Source: Stercorarius parasiticus
Lineage: Eukaryota; Chordata; Aves; Charadriiformes; Stercorariidae
Assembly (NCBI GenBank): GCA_013396915.1
Contig: VWZL01002054.1
Coordinates: 124,648-188,647 of the forward strand
Length of the DNA stretch: 64,000 bases
Reading direction: 5' to 3'
In this document: one piece after another, positions 14,111-25,444 of the stretch
Numbering within the stretch: the stretch's first letter is position 1
Layout of the letters: each line of letters starts with the position of its first letter
The notes under the pieces: model-generated
The model's database searches: none
Told to the model about the DNA's origin: nothing
The model's input: the letters and a program-made list of their open reading frames with translations, nothing else
Made by a program: the position numbers and the translations under genes

Positions 14111-17100
14111 TGCATCAGCCATGGTTTATCTATTCTTTTTGCTCTGTCCTCCAATCTGTCACTAAATTCTTAATCACAGAGAAGTATTACTACAATAACA
14201 GAATACACAGAAAATTCCACATAGCTAAATCTGAGCTCTATAAAGGTATAGGCCTTTGATTTGCTAGATCAAGCTCTTTGACTCAGAAGGTTCTTATATA
14301 TTTTGATCAGAAATAAGTGGATAAATACATCTGAGTATCTGGATTTTGGCATCTTCTGATAGCAAGTATTGGATCTGATCCTGCTGTGTTTGAAGATTGA
14401 AATCAATCCAAGAATGCCAACTCAAACTCAGTACGAGTGAGAGTTTAAATACAGGAATGTGCATAAAAGGACATCATTCTACTTTTGCCCCAAATAGGAT
14501 AAAAATGTTATTATGCTCATAATCTATTCTAATCGGCTTTGGTATTCTGCTTCTTGTGAAGGGGTTGGTTTCCTTGTTATAGACTTCAAAATTTTTTCAG
14601 ATAACATGTCATCACCTGCTGACCCTGATGATGAATTTCACCAGGGTGAATTTCATCTTAGAAAAACAGAAATTTGAATTCTGACCCTTGCTATGCGATA
14701 GGAATGTATAATCTCTCATAATCTCAGTCTGTCATAGTGTAAGAACAAGGAAATAACAGAACTTGTTAATTATACTTATTCAATAGTGCTGTGCTAAACA
14801 TTTGCCTTTGCAGTAACACTGCAGTATAACTTCAATCACTCCTTTCCGCAAAAAAATGACTTTATTAATTGACCAGCTGAATTCTCATATTGCTAGACAT
14901 AACTAATTTTTCTCTATGTTTGTTTTTGGTTTTGATTTTGCCACATTTCCAACTGATGAAGTAATTCCTTCCTGCTTTAAAAAAAGTGATCTAGAGGACT
15001 GCTCTCTTCACATCATTGATCTCAGAAATATACGTTGATATTAAAGTCCTGCTTTGATAAACAGGACACTGTGGAGTTTTCTTGAGGGAAGGGATTGAAT
15101 GGTATAGCAGTGGCTCCCCTGAAATCTCTTCTTTACAAATGTAATTTATTGGCCAAGTTAGTTAGGCATGATCCTTTTTTTCTAACTTGTTATTGTTCAT
15201 TTTATTGCTAACTTTGCACCTCAGTTATCACACAGCTGTGAGTATCTTAAGATACCTTTAATAACGGCCATCAATCTCCCTGTATTGACTCAAGTAACTT
15301 ACAATATCACCCTAACCTCCAGCAATTAAAACCAGGGTGAATACTTCAAAAGCAACATCTTTCTTCTGCTCCCTCAGCGAGCTCTGACTGCTTTGATCTT
15401 TCAACAGAGCACAGCAGAGTACCATGCTCACAGCAATATTAGCTCAGATCCTGAAAACAGTGAACATTTACTCAGGTTCAGTGCTGGGTTTATTCAATTC
15501 ACAGTTCAGAGTGAGGCTGTGCAGTACCAGCTCTGTATGGAGCATCATTAAGAGACATGCATATGCTCTGGTTTGTTTCTCTTTGATCAGAGGAGTATTC
15601 CCCAGCTGCAGATTCTGTTAATGTACCACTATGCATCTAAACTGCCTTTTTGCAGTTCCCAGGTTCTGATGGAACTGGGTCCCAGCACAATCCTTCCTAT
15701 GTCCGTGCCCCAATTCCCTTGGGAAAGAAGTCTGGCAGGGGTTTCAACTGGGAAAGAAAGTGCCCAGGTTAGAAGCCAAACATTTACTATGTGTTTATAG
15801 GTTTTCCAGGCTGAACAGAGAAGTACTAGGACCACAGGAGAAATTATCCCATAAGCATAATTTATTCTATGTTCTTTTGGATACTTGCACTTTTCATGTG
15901 ATTCTTAATTAAGAACATTCCTCGCTGCAAACACCTCAGCACTATGTGTGTATTCAGCGCCTTTCGCTATCTTTGCTTGAAACACTCTGTATGTTCATCT
16001 TATCAAGAATAGCTGTTGCAGTCACACACATTAAAAAAAAAATAAAAAAAAAGATTCCCATTGCCTAGGCTCCTAGGCTTATACATTTCTCCTTTTTTTT
16101 TTTCTGCTTTTTCCCTTCTTTTCAGAGATCTTGAGACAGAAGGAACCGTAACAATAGGGTTGTCTGACCTGCTGCCTATAAGGGGTTTCACTGGTTGGAT
16201 ATCTTTGCAATCCAACACATAGCTTTATTTAATCTTTAATGTTTTGTTGTAAATGTATGTTCTTAACTTGAAGATTACAAATGAGTGAATGCCATTATTT
16301 TCCTAATTCATTCAAAAGAGCTTTGAACCTTCGATTTCTGAGTGCTTTAGATCACCCACTGTAGGTGAGGGCAGCAGGACTGGAATGAATTTATCTTACT
16401 GGTTAGAGTAGAATCTGCCCCAGTGACAAAATTTGGCTAATGGGGCAATAGAAATAAAAGGAACGTTCTCTGAAACATCTTACACCTGCAAAGTCATTCT
16501 GGAAAAACTTGAATTTTTTTTAGTGTGGAAATTCAGAACTGACTCTGAATATAACCAGACAGACCTTGAACACAGGCAGGTATTTCAGGAGTCACTTTTA
16601 AGATGCAGGGATATTTAACTTGTCAGATCAAGATTCAAGTTAAAAACTGAAACCTCCTCAGAAGGATCATGCAATTTCAAAAATTATAGGCAAAAAAAGT
16701 ATATTAAGACAACTTGTTACTATTCTTACTGACTTGAAGATGGGTCTGCACAAGGTGAGAATAATGGAGAAACCAGGGAAGGGCTGGGATCTTGCAAGGC
16801 TGGGATCTTTGCTTCTTCTGGCCCAATATCTTAAGAATTCCGTCACCTTCCCCAGCATAGGTATCTCTGCCAAAGAAATGTACTGAAACATTATGCTCTG
16901 TCTGATGGTCTTCAGGTGTGAGTTGCTTGTGTTTGCTGTGTGAGCTTGTGGAGATTCGCTAATGGCCACTGGTGACGAAGCACTTTGACACCTCTGTCCC
17001 TGGACGCATTTCAGAGAAGCCAGCATGTATTATTTGGTTTTCATGGCAGATCCTCTGCAGAAAGAAACTAATATTTGTGAACTCACTGTCTCCAACATGT

Positions 17101-17496
17101 GTCCTCCAGGCAACACTGTAAGGGTGTGGAATTTGGATAATGAGGTGAAGTCTCTGTGCTCAAAGAGCAATTAAGACTGGCTTTGCTATCTCTTGTGCAA
17201 CCCAGGGGAGTGAAGGCTTGTCTGGCTATCACAGGATACATAAATAACGGGGTAGTCTTGGGGAGCCAGGACAGCCTTGCTTTTCATCAGCAGAGACAGT
17301 AAAATCAAGATAACAGAGACTTTGTGTAGCTCTTTGTTTCCTTGAGAGGCTACCATGCTCAGTAATTGACCTTTTCCTCATTACCTGTGAAATGCGTATT
17401 AAAGTTGACACCCCTGTATATGCTAATGAAGATTTTAGAGATCACGCTAAACATATATAACTATAGCACTCATCTCTCCATCCAAATCATACTACA
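14111..17496. other. Intergenic, no gene seen
   Basis: AT-rich, without a recognisable gene. It holds an A-rich run at about 16031-16052, a T run near 16094-16103 and a 17-bp tandem duplication at about 16782-16812. Confidence 0.6.
16782..16812. repeat. Two-copy tandem duplication, ~17 bp unit
   Basis: GGCTGGGATCTTGCAA is followed directly by GGCTGGGATCTTTGC. It is a local slippage-type duplication with no sign of function. Confidence 0.8.
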
Positions 17497-17931
17497 TGTC
17501 ACCTAGGGGAGGGAAACCTCCTAATTTTGGGGATAAAAGGATGGAGAAAATGACTGTTAAATTGGGAGAGAAGAAACTTGATACCTGACAGACCAGTCGA
17601 CAGACTGTGTTCTCTTCCTCCACCCCAGGCAGGGACGCCTTTCTGGATAAGCGCTGCACCTTTCACCCTCTGGTGAATGTTACCCCGGGTTCTTGCACTA
17701 TCGTTATTTTTGCCAGCAATATTAACCTTAAGTAATTAGCGCTATTGTAGTTAGTGAATTTATCAACGGCAATCTCGAATCTGCGACTGTCGCTCTCAAT
17801 AAAATAACTAATTTCAATTATTTGTGAATCTGGTTCAGTGAATGTCCTTTGGTGGGACTCTGATAGTAAATCAGTGAAAGTCCTGGGACTCTGACAGAGA
17901 AATATCGAAACTACAGTCCTTTAATGTGACA
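17497..17931 (+). mobile_element. Probable ERVL-type solo LTR
   Basis: A block of about 435 bp whose ends are TGTCAC and GTGACA, a 6-bp inverted repeat with the TG...CA form of LTRs. It is CpG-rich against CpG-poor flanks (for example AACGGCAATCTCGAATCTGC at 17765-17784) and has a polyadenylation signal AATAAA at 17798-17803, following a possible TATA-like GATAAAAG near 17533. The wording resembles bird ERVL-family LTRs as I remember them. Near the 3' end two degenerate copies of a CAGTGA...GTCC...GGGACTCTGA unit lie in tandem (17837-17897). No protein-coding viral gene is present. Boundaries are tentative: ACTACA just before 17497 recurs at 17910-17915, and CpG-rich sequence continues to about 18015. 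Confidence 0.5.
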
Positions 17932-18239
17932 AAGGGGGAAAACACTCCTCGGATTTTTCGCATTTCTAAGTTTAGAAATGAAAACACGTCTGTTTTAAAA
18001 CAAACACTTCGAGTTACAAAAGACTGTGCAATGCCTCTGATGACTACACCTGCACTGCCTGGCTGTGAATGAAAAGGCACACCTGTTCTTTATGATAAGA
18101 AAATCAACCAGAGCAAACAGACTATCTTTTGTTTTGTTTTATGTTGTCAAAGCTGAACTAGAATTTTTTAACTCACCAGTATTTTTAGAATAATGATTGT
18201 AGTTGAGTGAAACATGGCTGCTAGATTCATCATCAAGCC

Positions 18240-18320
18240 TGACTCTATTTCTTTTTCATTAGCTTGCTATGGTTTTGTGCAAGTCACACAATTTTCTGCC
18301 TTGGTTTACCTGCAGTTAGC
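18240..18320 (+). mobile_element. MIR-like SINE remnant
   Basis: The order TAGCTTGCTATG, GTGCAAGTCACA, CTGCCTTGGTTTACCTGCAG follows the conserved core of MIR, which in better copies reads as 'TAGCTGTGTGACCTTGGGCA' then 'AGTCACTTAACC' and 'TGCCTCAGTTTCCTC'. It is short and highly decayed, so the call is tentative. Confidence 0.35.
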
Positions 18321-20232
18321 ACTTAGTTACATGAGAATCAAGTTTGAAGATACATTCGAGCAGGTCATGATAGAGATTTGGAAGCTTTGGAAGGAAATCA
18401 CTACATGCTCTTTCCCAATGGTCCCCAATAAAACCTCTGAAATAATGTCAGTAACAAATAGCCAGTATTATTAAAATATCATGTACTCAGTTAACATTAA
18501 GTAATGAATATTTCTTGCAGATTTTTATGCAAAAGAAGTGGAATTACTGATTCTTTTCATGAGACATCCTTCACCACCGTGTACTTTAATGAAAGAGAAA
18601 GTACAGGAGGCAATCATGACATTTGGGAAACGTTGTCCAGAAGGTACATTAGCTGCCGTTTCTGCTTGGTGTAACATGGTTAACTTAACAACTTACAGGC
18701 AGCACGGTGCAGATGCAATTAAGTGTGAGATTCATCTGAATAAATGCAGATGTCAACAAATGTAGATGTATACATCCAGGTTAGTCCCCCCAGGCTCTCT
18801 TTGTAGTCATAGGAAAGAAAGCATCTTTAGGGAGAGGTCCTTCCTATTCTGAGACAGCCAACCAAACTATATCACGCAAAATACAGACTAAAACTTTCTT
18901 CCTATTTCTCTCCAATAACTACAAAAGGAGCTGCAATCACTAGTCAAAGTGCAGACATTGAGACTGTAGTTGTCTAAAGGCAGGTGAGCTGAAATCTGCC
19001 TCAAAATTTGGAGTATATACAGATAGGAACTTGATTCACAGTTCTGCCAGAAAAGTATTGAGTTATCTTTAATAATTCACTCACTCTGTTGTGCTACTAT
19101 TGCTTCATTTGCACTAAGGTGATCATGAGATTTATTCATTCTGAAGACCTTCACAGTACTCAAGTGAGGGGAAATATTTAATTGCAAATAATAATGCCAT
19201 TATTATTGTAGATGACTCAGCAGGGGGAGTGCCATTTTCATTTCTCTCCTGAAAATGTCTGGTTTGGTTTCAGCCAGGGAAATGCCAAACACGAAATACT
19301 CCCTGCATTCACTTCTTACCAGGTTAACTTTCCTCACTAAACATTCCCAGTCCAATCATATCAAATAAACCTCCCCTGAAAATATTAAAAATCATTACCC
19401 ACATAATGTAGCATTAATCATCAAAATTATTTATTTCCTTTGTGCATCACTATATTTCTGTACCAGGTAAGTATTGCATTTTCATAGCATGCCTCCTTTC
19501 AGCATAACACAGGCATAACAAATAAAAGGCTGTATCCGAAGGCAATCTATACATGCTAATGGAGGTGCTGCATCATTTTTATCCCCTTCCAACAAAGCCT
19601 CCTAATTATATATTCACCAAGTAACACAATGAAGTACAGGAAGAATGGGAGAAGGGGGAGGTAGAGCCTCTTATCTGGCCTTCAGCCAGGCCTACAGGTG
19701 TCCTGTGATCTGAGTGTGGAAAACAAAGCATGAACTTTAGAATATGTGGTAACTGCGGCAGTAAGTGATTTCAACATCAGTAATTAGTTTGTCATTTCTT
19801 AACATCAGTACAAGAGATGCTTAAATAAGTATAATAGAATTTTACTTTATAGAAATTTTATATAGCTCTATTAAAATCCACTACGATCCCAGTAACATGT
19901 ATTCCTGCATCTGACAGTACAGCTTCTATGGCTGGCTCATAGTAAATCGCATTAGTCATTTCAGATGGTATAAACTACCACCCAAAATCTAGAACTGGTT
20001 TATCTGAGAGGTGGGACCCTCCAGAATGTTCTCTGCTTTGGCAGCAGGACTGTCTCAGAAGACACATTATCCTAACATTGCACTAAAAAGCAACAGTGTC
20101 ATTCTTAAGTCAACACAAAAGTTTGGTTGCTAATAAATTACATATCACTAGAGCAGCCAGTTACCACTCCCAAACTTAAAGAGAAGATTGGATGGTTTTC
20201 ATCTTATCAACGAGCCTGTGGGAGGAACACCA

Positions 20233-20253
20233 GGGGAGGGGGGAGGGGGGGGA
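20233..20253 (+). repeat. G-run with G-quadruplex potential
   Basis: Runs of 4, 6 and 8 G are separated by single A. The pattern can satisfy four G3 tracts with short loops. Confidence 0.6.
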
Positions 20254-23200
20254 GAAGTTGTGATGGCTTGAGGAGATGGATTAGTGTGTTAGTGTGCAAG
20301 GAAGAAAAGAAATCACACTGAGCTGAGAGCAGATATAGATGGAACCTACACTCAGTAGAAAACTCCAGACTGAAGCGGATAGGAAATTTCCAATTTTATT
20401 TTTTTTTTAATTGGGAAATATCTACTTTGGAAATAAAAGCTTCTGATAGAAATACACCACTTTAATTAAGTCCTTGATAGGACAGGTTTTTTTCATGATG
20501 TAATTCTGGTCAAAGCCAGAGGGAGGGAAGGAAGAAGAGAATGAAAATCTGGCAGATGAACTAAGGCACTCCTCTTAAGTATGGGAGAGTCAAGCCTCCC
20601 ACTCTACCCTTTTTGAAGAAAATTGAATCTTCTTCAACCCAGTTAGATGACCTGATCACTTGAGTTTTAGTTACTTTTGGTACTGAGGGGAAGGTAGCTG
20701 TGAAAAGTAGGGAAAGTCTCAGTAATCTATAGGAAAAGCATTTCTGACCCGGGTTTTACCAAGCAACAATAAACCTATCATGATAAAACAGCAAGATCAA
20801 GCAGGATCACTGTGCACACAAACTATCAAGAATGAGTTAAAGCCTCTGCTCTTCCCCATGTCATGACAAATGTCAAACTCACTTATTTGGGCTAAAAAAT
20901 ATTAATCCTGATATATCCTGGGATGCGGAGGCATTGCATTGCGATGGTGAACGTGTATGTGTGTCTCTTTCAGAACTAGATCATCTTGTCAGTATATTGT
21001 CTGTCCTAGATTGTTTAGTCATGCCTTTATAAAAATGTTGCACTGACAGCTGTGTCTCTTCCTAGGGTAATTTCCAACCTTTCCGCAGAGGTAAGGAACA
21101 GCTAAGGAACTGCAAGCTTTTAGTATCCTATGGGATTCCTCAACCTCACAAGTTCTCAATTTCTATACAGACACTTTTGCCTTCTCACCTTGTAGTTAAA
21201 ATAATTTGGATGGATATTAAAGAATTACATTGTGTTGCATCTTGACAAAAAAATGGGTTTAAGCCTCTTAATGCAGTTTGATTGTGAACAGACTTAGGAT
21301 TTATTTCTTGCCTTTGGTAATTGGGTGTAATTCTTCGTTTTTGCATAGGACTAAAAATATATATTGAGCAATTAGTGAAACTTCTTAAGAAAAAAACTAT
21401 CTGAGAAGTGTAACAGATTAAAACCATCCTTCCTTCTTGACATGTCATAATGGGAAAATCTTTTTTGGGGTGTATCAGCCTGACTTCATGAGAGTAAACA
21501 GTGGATCTGTCCCAGGTTTCTTTGTTTCCACAGTTACCCCTTTAAATGTGTTTCGAAGAGTGGCTAAATAATAGAGAGACTTACGCAAATCTGGGATTTT
21601 TTATTATTATTATTATCATCGCAGAATAGATTTTATTTGAGCTTGCACTAGAAATAAAATTAGAACTCCCCCACCAAGGGAAAAATACAGAAGAATGAAG
21701 CAGGAAAGCAGCCACATTTTATCTAGGCATGCAAACAGTAAACCGCACTCCATTTTCACAATACACTCCTTTGAGAGCCCTTCATCATGTCTGTGCTTAC
21801 GTACACTGGTTTCCATTAAATGTTTCTGGAGATGTGCAACACTTAACATCCATACATAAAGGGCCATTAAAGCATTAAGAGCGATAAGGGGCTAACCAGG
21901 CAGTTGCAGAACACAAATATCACAGCTTGTGCATCACAGAAATGAAACGCTGAGCATGGTCTAAGTATATGCATTGGGAGCTCAGGATTTGGTTTTCTGC
22001 CTCTTATGAATTTTGTGACTTTTAAATAGTAAGTCCAGGCCAAATTAGTTCACCTGGTAATGACAGCTGTGTGGTGTCTGTAGAACAAACTACAGGAGTT
22101 CACATTTCTTCCATAAAGAGCAGCTCAGTGTCTCATTTTCAAAGATGTATTAAGGGATGAGCCAGTCCCCAAAGAAGGCAAGGACATTTTTCCTACAGCT
22201 TTTAAGGCAATTTGGACAGTTTCCAATACATATCAGAGACTGTAGAAAGATTGACACTGACTTCAGCCTGGACAGGCTGGTCCTTTGGAAAGGGAATAGG
22301 GGACACAAGCCTTTTCGTCTCTGGCCTCTTTACCACCTTCTTTAACATACCTTGTCCTTGGTAAGAAAACTTGAACTGGCAAAAATATGGACACGCTGTG
22401 TGTTTAGTCAGAACCTGAACTCCATGCTTTGGCCTGCTGGACTGCAATCACAGTTAGGCATGCAGCCCAGCTGGGAAAGGGTGCCTCAAGTACCCCGCTG
22501 TGGTTTGGAGCTGGCAGGAGTGTTCATCTCCACTCTGGGGTCAACTGATTAGCAACAGATGTCCAAACCTGAGCTTCTTTATATTAATCCAAAAAGGAAC
22601 CAAGAGATGAGAAAGACTGGAATAGGTTTGAAACAAGTAAATGAGAAGTTACCCACCATTTAAACCCAGGGTTTAGGTCTGGAGGTGACATGCAACGTAC
22701 ATGTAGTGTATCATAAGATTTTGGGTTGTTTAGTTCTAGTTCAGCTGTAGTGGGTTTTGAAATCTCTGGAACAAATTGTGTTTAGACATGGGCAAATAAA
22801 GGTTTATTGATGGAGTAATTAGAATTATCATAGCTGTAGAAAAATAGACAAAGCACAGAAGCCCTTTCTCAAGCCATTACAATGTCTCTATATCCAAATT
22901 CTGTCTATCTTTTCCCAATGTATTAGCTGGTATAATAAAAACCATTGTCTGCATCCACAGATTTTATCCCATTTTCCATATGCACTTTGATCTACACCTA
23001 ATAACAAAACCCCAAAACAAACCATAGGGGAAATTTTATATCCTTGTAAAACTACTTGAAAATGTTCCCACAGTACTTCAAAGCTGAACTGTTAAAGACG
23101 TATTAAAATAACTACTTTGGGTACATTTTTGCCAAAATACTCAGAGTCTGGAAAAAATAATTTTACTTTCCAACATAATACGTTGAAAGTATGACTACAA

Positions 23201-25319
23201 ACAACTTAAAACCCGCGAATTTTCCTTCCAAACTAGATGACTAACTAAAGATGTGACTAAGTCCAAGCGATATCCTAGCTTGTTCATAAGTATTTGTGCC
23301 TGAAAAATAAGGAGCAAAATATAAATACATGTGCCAATAAATTTCACACTTTCTGTCAAAAATCATCTTTTTTTTTACATTGCGTGGTACTTCATTTCAA
23401 CATTGATTTCAGTATTTTTCTTTTACAGTCTTTAAAAGTTGACAAATAAGACATTTTATTTTGGGATAAATGAAACACTACACTCAGTTTCTTTTTTGTT
23501 TTACTTAAATGAAAGTTTCAACTGGTTTTCACTGCAAGTTAGTGAAAAATTTGTCCGTTATTGTTGCTGCATCTTCATGTTAACTATCCAGTTTTGTTGA
23601 GCAATTTCTAAATCTTTAATTGTACTTCTAATGGCATTACTTTTTAAAAATAGAATTAATTGGAATGACATCTTAAGTTCCATAAATCCAGAGATTATTC
23701 ATGGATCTAAAGTAATATAACATTTGGTGGTTCAGGGATTAGAGATAATTCATTTGACCGCAATATCAAACAGTTTCAGGACTTCAGTAATATGAAAATG
23801 TGATTTTTGGGTGTCTAAACATTCTCTTCATATTCTCAACGTGTTCTAGTTTCTTTAGGGGAGTCAGAAAATCTCTTAGAGACTAGCTGTGTGAGTCGAG
23901 TTGTTTAAAGTAAAATGGCATTCTCTTCCTATAGGGATTTTAAGTTTTTCTAGTTGGCCTATAATTATGATGAAAAGCAGAAATGCTCCCTTTGTTCAGA
24001 GCAAATTCCAAAATCGTCAGCATAAAAAGAAGTGAAAGATGTTTCTATTTCTAGTGAAAGAAAACATTTTAACATCTGAAGAGAATTTAGATTCAGTACT
24101 TCACTATATTGTTAACAAATCATATTGATATTTTAAGAAAAAATATTTTTATTTGGACACAGGTTTTTAAAATTCCTCTGATTAGATTAATTAAAAAATG
24201 GAAAAGTATCAGAACTAAAATTTTTGATGTGTGTCAAGAAATTTTGAACAGCTCTGTTGCCTAACTATTACCTACAAACAGCATCTAACATCATCTTTTT
24301 TACACTGGACAAGGACAAACATTGCTTTGCATAGACAGTCTTTTCAGTGGTGATAGCTTTTCTACCGTAACCATTTGGAACAGAACCATGTTTAGAATTC
24401 CACCTTACCCTAATATATCTGTTAAAAAATTGCATAGATCGCTTCTTCAGATTATACAGAAAATGTGTTCAAAGAATTAAAATATTTAAAATCCTATTGG
24501 TGTTCCCAGTAGTTGCAACTGGAGGAAGGAAGAAGTCACTTGAGAGATCCTCAACTTGAGAAACCTACTAAACTCTTCAGGTTTATCTACAACCTGCTCA
24601 GCAAACTTTTGCTGACCAAAAAAATGCCATTTTACTTTTATTCAAGGGCACCATGAAGGACAGAATACTTCTCAGCCAGTTGAGGAACTCCGACAACATT
24701 AAAGAGACAAGAAATGAGCAGCAATCATTTCCCTCAGCAGGTTTCTTCTCTGTATGCTAGGCACTTTGCTTTGAATGCAAAAGAGCTTAGAGGCAGGACT
24801 TCCGGATAGATACCAAAGTTTATAAACCTTTTGATAAGAAGAGCTTTCAATTAAGCACCTCCTTTGCCTCCATTTTTAAAGGACATTCTATTCCACAAAA
24901 TGAAAAGTAGTTACAGTGCAAGTGCTTTTTCAGGAAGATATCTTTTTTCACAAAAAGGTAACTCATACAAAATGTTACAAATATAATTAAATACAAAAGG
25001 AGTGAACTTGCATGTATTTGTCTGGTCTGAATGACTACATATAATTACATATTGAAACCATATTCTAAATTATAGGTGAAAAAAAAGAAAAAATAATAGG
25101 CAGTAAAACGAGAGTTTGAAATTAAAGATTGAGTTAAAAAGAAAAAATAATTAAATGTTCATAGAAAATTTAAAAATTATTTTTCCAGTTCTATGTAAGT
25201 ATCTATTGAACCTATTGAACAATAAAAGCAATCATTACGGAAAGTGGAATTTCTTTAACACATAGAAAACTTTGTGAAAATTGCTGTTCTTTCAGCCATT
25301 CATTGGTAGGTTACAAAGT

Positions 25320-25444
25320 AAAAAAAAAAAAAACAAAAAACAACAACAACAAAAAAACAAACCTAAACATCCCCCCCCCAAAAAAAACAAACAAAAAATC
25401 AAAACACAACCCTGCAAACAAACCACCAAACCCCACCTTTGGCT
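25320..25444 (+). repeat. A-rich (A/C) low-complexity array
   Basis: About 125 bp of A runs with interspersed C (CAA and CAAAA units), including a 9-base C run at 25371-25379. It resembles the A/C-rich array at 54197-54269. No attached retroelement body is visible to the left. Confidence 0.8.
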
